NCBI GenBank assembly: GCA_003427395.1
Contig: BFEA01000055.1
Location: forward strand, 3,809,727-3,839,376
Direction of reading: 5' to 3'
Length of the DNA: 29,650 nt
Source of the DNA: Chara braunii
Lineage: Eukaryota > Streptophyta > Charophyceae > Charales > Characeae
Of the stretch, positions 1-8,288 are shown piece after piece (the stretch's first letter is position 1; each line of letters begins with the position of its first letter). A program made the translations under genes and the position numbers. The notes under the pieces are model-generated. The model worked only from the letters and a program-made list of their open reading frames with translations, was not told where the DNA came from and searched no databases.

Positions 1-134
1 GCAGTGAAACTCGGTCCCCTTTTCCTCTACCTTTGTCTATGGTTGATACTATTGATCGCTGCGTGTGAAGATGATGCATGATATGTACACATCTGCGTGA
101 GATGGTCTCCAGGACCCATGCAATAAGAAAAGGT

Positions 135-623
135 TCAAGAATGAGTCTGTCCTTGACGACAGAGAGGACATACATTGTAGGGATGACGTGGATGAACACA
201 TGGAAGACCTAGCTGAGCATTCTCAGTGCAACAATTGCCACGACGGGTGGCATTGAGCATGCCCACCATACACCCCCGACAAATGGCATGTCGATTGCAG
301 GCCAAAATGAAAGAAGAACGGTCACCACAAAAGAGCATGCATTCAGTATAGCGCCCATGGCCACAAAATGGACATATAGTGTCCGTATGCGGAGGGTGAC
401 CGCAGTCAGGAACTGTGGGACAGTCCTCTGCACACATGGATGCAGAAACCATGTCATTGTAGTGATTGTGACAGAGACAATGGCGGCTACAGCCGAGTGT
501 AACAGTGTTTGTGGTTGTGCAAAGGAGAAGGTCGCAGAGTGTTGGTGCATTGTCTTGCTGCAGCACGGGGCCAGAGGAATGATCTTCGACATAAAAGAGA
601 TTGCAGACGGCAAGAAAACAACA
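135..623 (-). CDS. Tandem RING-like zinc-binding module at the tail of the Penelope-like frame
   Basis: From the UGA at 624 to a UGA at 135 the frame is dense in Cys and His. Numbering from the Leu codon at 563-561 as residue 2, module 1 is C11-x4-C16-x9-C26-x2-H29-x2-C32-x2-H35 ... C65-x2-C68. Module 2 is C76-x3-C80-x9-C90-x2-H93-x2-C96-x2-C99 ... C133-x2-C136 (CPLCR). The shared x9 and CxxH spacings, and CPFC and CPLC endings, look like two duplicated RING-type cross-brace zinc fingers. RING folds act as E3 ubiquitin ligases or as protein or nucleic-acid binding modules; the role here is unknown. No start Met is implied, because the frame is continuous with sequence upstream except for UGA codons. 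Past the UGA at 135 the frame stays open to base 1. Zinc-binding is well supported; RING identity is moderate; fusion to the RT is inference. Confidence 0.55.
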   Translation of the reverse strand, partial: CCFLAVCNLFYVEDHSSGPVLQQDNAPTLCDLLLCTTTNTVTLGCSRHCLCHNHYNDMVSASMCAEDCPTVPDCGHPPHTDTICPFCGHGRYTECMLFCGDRSSFILACNRHAICRGCMVGMLNATRRGNCCTENAQLGLPCVHPRHPYNVCPLCRQGQTHS

Positions 624-650
624 TCATTTTGTAAGAAATCAGTGACATCA

Positions 651-1325
651 ATCAGGCATGGACCATGGTGCCGTTGTCCCACAGCTCCCAGTGGTCAGAG
701 GCATGTACAATGGCCATGTAATGGCCAGGGCCGTGCACAATGCAGGCAGAGTAAACCACTCACCTGCTCGAGCATTGCATAGTTCAAGTTGACGGTCCCT
801 CATTGCTACTTGTAGGACAGCAATGGTAAAGCCTCCTTCGCTGGTATAATTACAATCTTCTTGCTGTTGTTGGGGAAGATCAGCATCAAGCTGAAGAGCG
901 ATTGCAAGGAAGTCTGACGGTGTATAAAACGGGCGATGGAGAATGTGAAGACAGATATTAGTTGCTGTCAAACCACAAAGATTGGTGAGGTTCTCAGGTT
1001 GGTTTGTCGGATGCTGGCCAACAATTTGCAGATCACCCAGATGGTGTTGCAAGCCCAAGCTGTGTCGGGTTGTTTGCTGGTCAGTCATTTGCAGATCACC
1101 CATGTGGTCTGCGTGTGGCGGAGCACAAAATTGTGTTTCATTCGAACAATGCTGGTCAGCCATTTGCAGATCCCCCATGTGGTCTACGCCTTGTGGGGTC
1201 AACTGCGATCCAGGCTGATCATGTTCCAATCCCTCAAAGTTTCGGGCTGCATCCTGAGTAGGGACTATACCAGGAGTCGAGAGTGTACTCTGGGCAGCGG
1301 TTGCATCCTGAGTAGGGACTGGTGG
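651..1325 (-). pseudogene. In-frame segment with 11-residue DHMGDLQMADQ repeats
   Basis: This is the continuation of the Penelope-like frame between the UAG at 1326 and the UGA at 648. It opens with PTQDAT/PTQDAA repeats (1254-1323). It then holds three copies of an 11-residue motif close to DHMGDLQMADQ (around 1013-1183), a Gln-rich bit (LPQQQQED), and ends with a hydrophobic, Cys-containing stretch (LPALCTALAITWPLYMP) before the cluster of UGA codons. No known domain is recognised. The frame continues into the RING-like module downstream, which suggests a common protein. Confidence 0.35.
1013..1183. repeat. Three imperfect 33-bp direct repeats
   Basis: The plus-strand segment GCTGGTCAGTCATTTGCAGA plus TCACCCATGTGGT occurs near 1077-1109, with variants near 1013-1045 and 1151-1183. 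Starts are 64-74 bp apart. On the minus strand each encodes the 11-residue DHMGDLQMADQ-type motif. Confidence 0.8.
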
Positions 1326-1328
1326 CTA

Positions 1329-2144
1329 CCTGCAGGCAGATGGACTGTCTGCAGGAGTCATAGGAGCGGATCTTGCCGTTTGAAACAAAGGAACCGCAAC
1401 GACCTGTGGAGAAGGCACATAGAGAACCGGGGCAGACAAAGAAACAGGTTGCTGATCCCCGGACAAGTGACGATGCCGCGGATGCCGTCGGTGATACACA
1501 ACAAGAGGAGTAGTGGTGTTGCAAACAAAAGCTGAACTTGTACCTAGCAACACAGGTGGAACAATGGGGACAATGGAAACTAGAGAGTCTGTTCGCAAGC
1601 GAGACCGTGGAGGAGATGGGGGTGGTGAGGAGGAACGCAGTCGTCTACGGCCAAGCACAAACAAAGATGAGAGGGGGGTGCATTGGGCAAGATTTCAGAG
1701 CAAAGGATGTGAGCGTCGGAGAGCTTGTGATGTTCTTTGCATTGGAGCTGCAGGAGAGGAAGTTGTAGCAGTAAAAACTAAAGTAGGGGGAATTACAATT
1801 AGGGAAACTGTTGTACTGAAAACTGCAGCAGTGGAAACCGCAACAGTAGAAACTGCAGCAGGGGAAACAAGAGTAGTGGAAACTGGAGCAATGGAAACTG
1901 CACCAGTGGACACTGCAGCAGTGGAAACCGCAACAGTGGACACTGCAGCAGTGAAAACTGGAGCAGTGAAAACTGCAGTAGTGGACACTGCAGCAATGGA
2001 AACCGCAACAATGGACACTGCAGCAGTGAAAACTGCAGGAGTGGAGACTCCAACAGAGGAAACTGCAGCAGTGGGAACTGCAGCAGTGGAAACTGCGGTA
2101 GCAGCAGATGAGTAAGCAGGGGCAGGACGAGAGCATCGTGGGGG
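1329..2144 (-). pseudogene. Low-complexity middle of the Penelope-like frame (repeat tract and Pro/Ser/Thr linker)
   Basis: This continues the RT frame after the UGA at 2187 and the UAG at 2145. The first part (to a UGA at 1695) is encoded by a 15-bp tandem repeat and reads as degenerate pentapeptides of the type AAVST. The second part, from 1694 to a UAG at 1326, is rich in Pro, Ser, Thr, Arg and Val (for example RSSSPPPSPPRSR). Such composition suggests a flexible or extended linker, not a folded domain. Because a 15-bp repeat leaves several frames open on both strands, open frame length alone is weak evidence here. The coding claim rests on keeping the frame of the RT and of the zinc module. 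Confidence 0.35.
1795..2105. repeat. 15-bp minisatellite, about 20 imperfect copies
   Basis: On the plus strand the unit is close to GCAGTGGAAACTGCA, with variants such as GCAACAGTGGAAACC and GCAGTGAAAACTGGA. Each unit carries a PstI-like CTGCAG across the junction, so neighbouring units are partly self-complementary (TGCAGT with ACTGCA). The period is a multiple of three, so the frame is preserved whatever the copy number. Copies are diverged in single bases but the period is strictly kept. Confidence 0.9.
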
Positions 2145-2186
2145 CTAAGAAGAAATTGGATGATACAAGGACCATCGCAACATGCG

Positions 2187-4220
2187 TCAGAACCACTGAG
2201 AGAGACGCGTCACATGTGTAGGATAGCGACGTTGGCGGGAGCGCATGTAGTAGGTCCACCCCTTAGCAAGGGTTGGTTGGGAATGCCTACGCGAAAGCAT
2301 ACGGCGAGTAAGTGTTGTTGCCGCAGTTCGAAAGTCCTGCCAATTGTTACAGATTTGTTCAAATCTGGTCCATTGCCCAGTGAACACACCAGCCGGTTGA
2401 TGGGAAGGAATGTTGGAGGTCGCACTTGGATAACGAATGACAGGGAAATCCCAAGCAGCCGCTTTATCAAAGACGCTCATGCGAAGTGAGCCATCGGAAC
2501 GGACCCGTAGATGCATACCTAAAAAGGTATAGGAGCCATCTATAGTTGTAGTCTCCTTCCACTTCAGCCCATAGTGTTCTGGTGGAGGAGGTAAATGTCC
2601 CCATGAAAAAACATCATCAATGAGGCGATAGGTGAAGGCATATTGTTGAGCAGCTTGAAGATCATGTGGACAAATGCCATCAACAAAGCGTGCTTCATCC
2701 CAATACAGCGTTAGATTAAAAATTTCTGGGCCAGCATTTGTTCCCATTGGAATACTGATAATTTGTTTCCGAAGCGTGCCATCTCTCGTGTATAGAAAAG
2801 TGTTTTGTACAACAAAGCGAAGATGTTGGAGAATCTGAGAAACAGAAAGGGTATCCGGGCCTGAATCAGTTGTCCATTGCCCACAACTAGGTCCTCGAAT
2901 AACCATGTTGAGGACAACGCAGCGTGAATGTGTGCGAGCTTGCCGAAGGGCATAAGCATGAGCTTCATCAACAACTTTTGCCACATTATTCAGAATGCGG
3001 TGATGAGGAAGGTTGATGTACATTGTGGTAAAATCAACAGTGCGAGGGGAGAGGCCACAAAGAGACGATGCACTGTTTTTCAAGTCAATCACCACTTCAT
3101 CGGCACTCTGAACGATCCAGCACCGTCGAACACCAACCTGTTGATAGAGCTTAGTGTCTTTCTCACGAAGAGTAGAGATCACTCCTTGCAAAGCAGCGTT
3201 GAGATACGACGAAGTAGTCGTTGTGCTAGCCAACGGTTTGTGAGGAGGTCGTTCGAATTGTTGGACGAGGGCGAGCACGCGGGGGAAAAGCACCATTATT
3301 TTGTGTTGTGACTCCAAGAATGCTGCAAAGAGCTGGAGGAGACTTGTGAGCTTTGAGTACATAGTAGAGGTAAGGTAGGGTATCAGTGTGGGTGTAACCC
3401 CAATGGTGATTCCACACTGCATGGTGGTCAAGGACATCAACAACGGACTCTTGAGAACGAGTATAAGTAAGACTGTCCAATGGGTCGAGAGATGAAACAA
3501 ATACCAATTCTTGCAGCAAATTGCCAAATTGTGTGATGTTTTGTCCACAGGGACAATGGCAAAGTGTTGTTGAAGATGGTGCAAGGAGGCATGTGTAGAA
3601 CGTAATGAACGTGGCTGGCTCACATGATTGGAGAACGAAGATGCATTGGATTGACAATGTGCAAGGATTGCAGAACGCCAGTTGTTCAACTTCTGAAAAA
3701 AAGACGAGAAAGAAGCAGATCGAGAATGTCCGACCAACAACCTTTTGTAATTGGCAATGTACTTGTCTACTCCAATTGCCAGTGCCTGGAGCACATCGGC
3801 AGTTTCCCCATTCAGCCAATACTTCGAGCCTTCTTGAAAAAGTTTGCGAAGGCTATCATTGGAGATGATATTGTAGTCAAAAGACACAATATGGCCATCC
3901 ACAAGATTAGAACAATGTGGAAAGGCTCTGCGGCATTCGCAATCAGAAGAGTCGGGTAAGGTCATGCCAGGAGTAACACTCAAGGCCACATCAGTGAAGT
4001 TACAAAACTGGACACGCGTGGGTGGCATCAGTTTGTCATATACACGAACATGTGTGGCTGCTTGAGGATCGGGATGCAATGCAACTACATCCGACAATTG
4101 TAACACATGGCGCAAATTTGTAGCACGAGCTACCTCATGCGCATGTACGACCTTGATGTGGTCAGTAAATGGGTCACGAGGTTGTGTTGTGTAACGTTGG
4201 CGGGTATGCTGAAAATGCAA
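2187..4220 (-). pseudogene. Penelope-like reverse transcriptase, frame-disturbed
   Basis: Long open frame of 677 codons; the first codon at 4220 is TTG, and the first ATG is near residue 64. In order: a CxC motif (Cys94-Glu-Cys96, then Cys103) followed by the GHI..D..II.N..LR.L pattern at about 109-127; a basic segment VDKTSHN near 225-231; RT motif A DFTTMY at 396-401; motif B SIPMGTNAGP at 489-498; motif C RLIDDVF at 532-538 with the catalytic Asp pair; then a thumb-like region with VFDK and NIP motifs near 583-604. The CxC linker and PMGTN motif fit the Chlamys/Naiad clade, whose RT makes cDNA for target-primed insertion. Residues about 240-313 are in the wrong frame: the expected fingers motif lies one frame away (see 3295-3510). 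The frame ends at a UGA at 2187. RT identity is confident; clade assignment is moderately confident. Confidence 0.8.
3295..3510 (-). other. Frame-shifted fingers segment of the Penelope-like RT
   Basis: In the neighbouring minus frame the segment at 3334-3378 reads LPYLYYVLKAHKSPP, the fingers motif of Penelope-type RTs, whereas the main RT frame reads unrelated sequence here. The main frame is good again on both sides (VDKTSHN before, VQQFERPP after). Two compensating indels are the simplest explanation, one around 3480-3515 and one around 3280-3295, where the plus strand has a GGGGGAAAA homopolymer. Both frames stay free of stops, so the damage is hidden from a simple frame scan. Programmed frameshifting in and out is possible but much less likely. 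Confidence 0.6.
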
Positions 4221-4222
4221 TT
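4209..4222 (-). other. Possible intron 3' splice site upstream of the RT
   Basis: On the minus strand the RT frame is entered after TTGCATTTTCAG followed by CATACC, a T-rich tract ending in AG as in a 3' splice site, and the RT frame is closed just upstream by a UAA at 4221-4223. Penelope-like elements are unusual among retroelements in often keeping introns, so an upstream exon, perhaps with the endonuclease, may have been joined here. No branch point or donor can be assigned. Confidence 0.25.
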
Positions 4223-4440
4223 ATGACCTGTCAATTTTTTAGCTTGATATAGTTATGAAAATGCAAATTTCCTAGAAACTTCTCGTTCATGCCTCTCATC
4301 GAAAGGCATAATTCTATAGTGTTTTTTCAAAGATTCTCCAGCTAAGCCTAATAAGCATTCGAATATCTGTCATAAATTCATTCTTGAGGGAACTCCTAAT
4401 GAACTTAATACCATATCTATAGGAGTACCATCTTGAGTGT
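4221..4440. other. AT-rich stretch, nothing recognised
   Basis: This AT-rich segment lies between the Penelope-like RT (minus) and the truncated gypsy element (plus). It may be an intron or upstream flank of the former. No LTR, terminal repeat or coding frame is evident. Confidence 0.5.
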
Positions 4441-4453
4441 AAGGCATATATAA

Positions 4454-4996
4454 CCGAAGCTAAACTTGAAAGTCCAAAAGTTAGACGAACCCATAGTCAG
4501 TATCCTCGCCGACAATCGCACTATGCGAATCGAGGATTACGTCGAGGGAGTCCAAACATATTTTCGCCTAGAGAAAGATCGGAAGGTAGAGAGAGTTCTC
4601 CATTCCCTGACTCTCCTCTTAAAGGACAATCTCCCATTCGATATGGTCCTAGGAATGGACTGGGAAGAGGCAACAGGAGCCACACTCCACTTGAGAGAGC
4701 ACGAGTGTAGGCTCTCTAGCCCATCAGGTGAAGTCAAGACTGCTCGCATGTTTCATGTGTCAGGGGTAGACAACCCCTTAGCACATTGTTGCCTCAACGC
4801 TCCTGCTTTTGCAAGGTTAGTGAAGAAGGAGCAGCTAGAAGAACAGGTCCTTGTAGCCTATGTTAGGCCAATTACTGAGCCTAAACAAGAAGATCGATCA
4901 ACCCTCGCATTGCAAAGTTGCTGGAAAAGTATGCAGATTTGTCTGAGCCGCCTACCGGAGTACTGTCGCGGCCAATCCAGCTTCGCATTGAGATAG
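4454..4996 (+). pseudogene. Retropepsin C-terminal remnant of gypsy element 1
   Basis: The frame holds the hallmark VLGMDWEEATGATLHL (near 4643-4690), the ILG.DWL-type end of Ty3/gypsy aspartic proteases, preceded by KLDEPIVSILADNRT. The catalytic D-[ST]-G-A site that should lie about 40 residues before is absent because the element starts too late. After about 4870 the frame departs from the expected protease-RT linker, and the homologous reading continues in another frame from 4918. Confidence 0.7.
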
Positions 4997-5789
4997 AGCC
5001 TGGCAGTAGAACTCCTAAGGGAGTTGTGTATAGAATGTCTCCAAGGGAGTTAGAGAAGTTGCGCTTCTCGAAAAGGGTTAGATTAGGCTCAGTTCGTCTC
5101 TGTTTGGAGTGCCTGTAGTGTTCGTCCCCAAGAAAGAGGGAGAGTTAGGAATGTGCATTGACTATAGGGGTCTTAACGTCGTCACTTTGAAGAATGGAGA
5201 ACCGCTGCCTCATATAGATGACCTGTTGGATCGGGTGGAGGGCTGCAAGTATTTTTCCAAGAAAGATTTGAAGTAAGGATATCATCAGATAGAAGTCCAT
5301 CTTGATGACTTGTACAAGACGGCGTTCCGGACTAGATATGGGCACTATGAGTTCATAGTGATGCCCTTTGGACTAACCAACGCACCAGCCACGTTTCAGC
5401 GTTGTATGAACGATTTGTTTAGCCCATGGTTAAAAAGATCTGTGATTGTATACTTAGATGATATTCTAGTGTTTAGCAAAACCCTTCGAGAGCACGAGGC
5501 TCGTATGATGCAGGTCTTGGAGAAGCTAAGAGAAGCCAACTTCAAGATCAATGCAAAGAAGTGTGATTGGGCCAAGACACAGGTATTGTACTTGGGCCAT
5601 GTCCTAGATGGAGATGGCATAAAGCCTGAGGACAACAAGATAGCAACGATCAGAGATTGGCCAACTCCCTGCACATTGACAGAGTTGCGGTCGTTTTTAG
5701 GATTAGCAAATTACTATAGGAAGTTCGTGAGGAACTTCTCTGCCATCGTTGCTCCCCTTCACAGATTGCTAAAGAAAGAAGCAATATGA
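4918..5789 (+). pseudogene. Reverse transcriptase of gypsy element 1
   Basis: The RT begins with a PPKGVVYRMSP-like motif (here TPKGVVYRMSPRELEKLR, about 5013-5063). It then loses sequence and shifts frame near 5064-5118, and resumes as VFVPKKEGEL..CIDYRGLN (5121-5180). A TAA at 5274-5276 breaks the DLKSGYHQI motif. Downstream are TAFRTRYGHYEF..MPFGL.NAPATFQ and the catalytic YLDD at 5451-5462, followed by the connection YLGH...F.GL..YYRKF. The frame ends at a TGA at 5787-5789. The catalytic palm is intact, but the protein is interrupted at least three times. Confidence 0.85.
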
Positions 5790-7173
5790 AAGTGGATCAA
5801 GACTGTACATCGGCCCTAAAGAAATTAAAGTGGGCCTTGATAGATTACAAAGTCCTCAAGGTAGCCAATTTGTCCTTGCCTTTTGTTGTCACCACTGATG
5901 CAAGTGAGTACGGTATAGGTGTTGTTCTACAGCAAGATGATGGCAATGGTATAGACCCGTAGACTTCATGTCTGCTAGGGTGCCTTCAGAAAAGGTAGCA
6001 ACATCAATCTATGAGAGAGAACTCTACGCTCTCAGACAAGTGCTAAACCACTGGAAGTATTACTTGCTTGGGAGACACTTCAAAGTCTATTCAGACCACG
6101 AGACACTCAGGTGGCTGAAAAAGCAGGCCAAGATGACACCTAAGCTTACTAGGTGGACCGCAGAGATAGACCAATTTGACTTTGAGCTCAAGCCTGTTAA
6201 AGGAAAGTACAATGTAGTTGCAGACGCTCTAAGTAGGAGGGCAGATTATTTTGGAGCAATAGTACACCATCTCGACATAGGAAGAGACCTGCAAGAGAAG
6301 GTCAAAGAGGCGTATGCGCAGGACCCTATTTATAGTGACCTCCTCAAGACAGTTAAGGAGGTCCCGGAGTCTGAACCAGATTACCGCACTACATATGGGT
6401 TGTTATTTTACACAGAGGGACACTTCGGTTGGCAAAAGACATTCGCCAATGTCGTTAGCGCGTATACATGGCTCGACATGAAGGCTGACTGCATAGAGTA
6501 CGTACGCAGTTGTGAGGTGTGCCAGCGAAACAAGACCACTACGCGAGCCCCTCTAGGTCTTCTCAGGCCCTTGCGTATTCCCACAGGACCCGAAGGTTTT
6601 GTGTCCATTGATGTCATGGACTCGGGGGTCAAGAGTTGGCATGGCAAGAGCCAAGTCATGGTTATAGTTGACAAATTTAGCAAATATGCAGTTTTCGTTC
6701 CCTTGCCTTCAGAGGCACGTATAAATTTAGTAACAGAGAAGTTCGTTGATCATTGGGTCAGTGAGCATGGTCTACCGCCGTCCATAGTTAGTGACAGAGA
6801 TACCAGGTTCACTAGTCAGAACGGGCAGGTCCTGGAGCTGATGAGAGTTTATGGCTCTAAGCTGCTAATGTCATCTGGCCGTCACCTAGAGACTAACGGT
6901 CAGACTGAACAGATGAACAAGATCCTGCAACAAGTTCTCAGAATGTGTATTAGTCCCGATCAAGTCAACTGGTACGAGATTCTCCCAAAGGTAGCTAGCG
7001 CATACAATAACAACGTTCATCTAGCCACTTGTCGCACTCTCAATGAGCTGCAAGTCAACTGGGACGAGATTCTCCTAAAGGTAGCTAGCACATACAATAA
7101 CAACGTTCATCTAGCCACTTGCCGCACTCTCAATGAGCTGCACAAGTCCTTCAAAACCACGCAGACCGTTTGA
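5790..7173 (+). pseudogene. RNase H and integrase of gypsy element 1
   Basis: RNase H starts with VVTTDASEYGIG (about 5886-5921), changes frame before the ATG at 5968, then continues with YERELYAL, YSDHETL and DALSR. The integrase zinc finger keeps GHF..KT and CEVC (residues 182-185 from 5968), but sequence around its first His is missing. The catalytic core shows a degenerate first Asp (SIDVMD, expected D-F), the second Asp in SDRDTRF (276-278) and the Glu in NGQTEQ (314), with D-x35-E spacing. A 90-bp in-frame tandem duplication at 6961-7140 repeats 30 residues just after the core. The frame closes at 7173, one frame away from the following integrase tail. Confidence 0.85.
6961..7140 (+). 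repeat. 90-bp tandem duplication inside the integrase
   Basis: Units 6961-7050 and 7051-7140 differ at only four positions. The repeat encodes QVNWxEILxKVASxYNNNVH plus LATCRTLNEL twice and keeps the frame. The few differences mean the duplication is younger than most of the decay in this element. Confidence 0.95.
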
Positions 7174-7777
7174 AGGGCTAAACCGGGATCAGATTCAGAG
7201 GCTACCGCTCGGAACTACGGAGTTTGCGCTACAGCATGAGAAAAAGATTGCTAAAGTGGTAAAGAACCTCAGGAAGGCCCAACATAGGATGAAAGAACAA
7301 GCTAATAAACATCGTCGCCCATCAGGGTTCCAAGTAGGCGACTTAGTCTAGGTCAAGTCCAAAGAGTTCGCTCCTGAGGAAAACATCTCACAGAAACTGT
7401 TCCCTGCAGTCCTAGAAGTCAAGGGCGGAGAGGATGGACCGTCCTACATGATAGAGATTCCAACACACCTCCACACCTACCCAGTTTTTCATGCGTCAAA
7501 GTTGTTGCCTTGTACTGTGAGTCAGCAGTTTCCATCGAGGAGGTCCATGATCCCTCTGGATATGGACGGGGGGTACGACATTGATCGCATAGTAGGTGAG
7601 GATGTATTCAGAACAGGAGTTAGAGGTCGTCCACAGAAACAGTACAAAGTCGGATTTTCTTATCAAGAACCGGAAGACGACCGCTGGTTTACCCGAACAG
7701 AGCTTCTAAAGACTGCTCCCGATGTAATCTGCGCCCATGAAAGAGCTAGGAAAGGCAAAGATCTTGCTATAGATTGA
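7133..7777 (+). pseudogene. Integrase C-terminus with chromodomain-like tail, gypsy element 1
   Basis: The frame starts as PFEGLNRDQIQRL, runs through a basic helix (KIAKVVKNLRKAQHRMKEQANKHRR) and the GFQVGDLV motif of the SH3-like integrase tail. It is stopped by a TAG at 7349-7351 (normally WV or YV). It resumes after the stop with YPVFHASKLL. A chromodomain-like segment, YDIDRIVGEDVF ... QYKVGFSYQEPEDDRWFTRTELL, follows at about 7574-7714. It resembles the family pattern (ID.I......YLVKW.G....TWEP..L) with an atypical middle. The frame ends at TGA 7775-7777. Confidence 0.75.
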
Positions 7778-8007
7778 CATATTCTTTGGGGACCTCGAAT
7801 TTAGTCCGGCGGGAGTGAAACGGTTTTCACCTTTGCAGTAGCAGACGCAGATCCCAGGGCTCGATCCCTAGACCTTGCCCTCACCCGTGTACAATACCAA
7901 GTCAACCCTGTGTGTTTGAACCCGTGACCTGTGTCTTAATAGTCACTTGTTGTCTGTATAGGTTAGTGTGGCCGTCGGGTCTCGATCCATAGGTCTGTCG
8001 AGTAGGG

Positions 8008-8069
8008 GTCGTAGCTGCTACAGTCCTGAAAGGTCAAGGTCGTAGCTGCTACAGTCCCGAACGGCCAAG
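8008..8069 (+). repeat. 31-bp tandem duplication in the LTR
   Basis: GTCGTAGCTGCTACAGTCC followed by (T/C)GAA(A/C)GG(T/C)CAAG occurs at 8008-8038 and 8039-8069. The unit contains the near-palindrome GTAGCTGCTAC. Duplicated motifs in U3 often act as enhancer elements in LTRs; that role is inference. Confidence 0.85.
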
Positions 8070-8280
8070 TCTACAGACTTCCGGAAGGTCCGGAAGTGGC
8101 CTTTCGAGAATTGTCGAAGTGAGGCTAGAGGAAAGTAGGCAAGTGGGCAAGTGGGCAGTCCAACCTTACCTCGTCAGCGGTACCCAGTCCCGGTCGCACT
8201 TTGTCCAGTCAGCAAGTACCATGTGGGACTGCGTGCACCCTGGGCCCGGTGGACGGGAGCAGACCAGCGACCAACCGAAA

Positions 8281-8288
8281 TATAAATC
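8281..8288 (+). promoter_or_regulatory. TATA box in the LTR of gypsy element 1
   Basis: TATAAATC lies in the middle of the proposed LTR, after GC-rich U3-like sequence and before the ATTCATTCATTCAG stretch, as expected for an LTR core promoter. Confidence 0.5.

Larger units (their letters stand above)
1..4220 (-). mobile_element. Penelope-like retroelement with an in-frame zinc-binding tail, partial
   Basis: Read on the minus strand, a reverse transcriptase (4220-2190) is followed in the same frame by low-complexity repeats and a Cys/His-rich module that runs off the window at position 1. The frame is cut by stops at 2187 (UGA), 2145 (UAG), 1695 (UGA), 1326 (UAG), 648, 639, 624 and 135 (all UGA); there is no UAA. 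A random sequence of this length would hold dozens of stops, so the frame has been under coding constraint, although the antisense strand is also fairly open between 288 and 2115. The RT carries the CxC signature of the N-terminal-endonuclease Penelope-like clade (Chlamys/Naiad). No GIY-YIG endonuclease is visible: a UAA at 4221-4223 and then the truncated gypsy element lie where it should be. The left boundary is outside the window. That all parts belong to one element is inference. Confidence 0.6.

Noticed and set aside
1795-2105. CRISPR-like or other spacer-repeat array
   Set aside because: The repeats are directly abutting 15-mers without spacers, in a eukaryotic context.
288-2115. Long plus-strand open frames (288-782, 936-1535, 1513-2115)
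   Set aside because: They lie antisense to the Cys/His-rich and repeat-encoded minus frame. The 1513-2115 frame is open only because a 15-bp repeat contains no stops. No plus-strand domain is recognisable.
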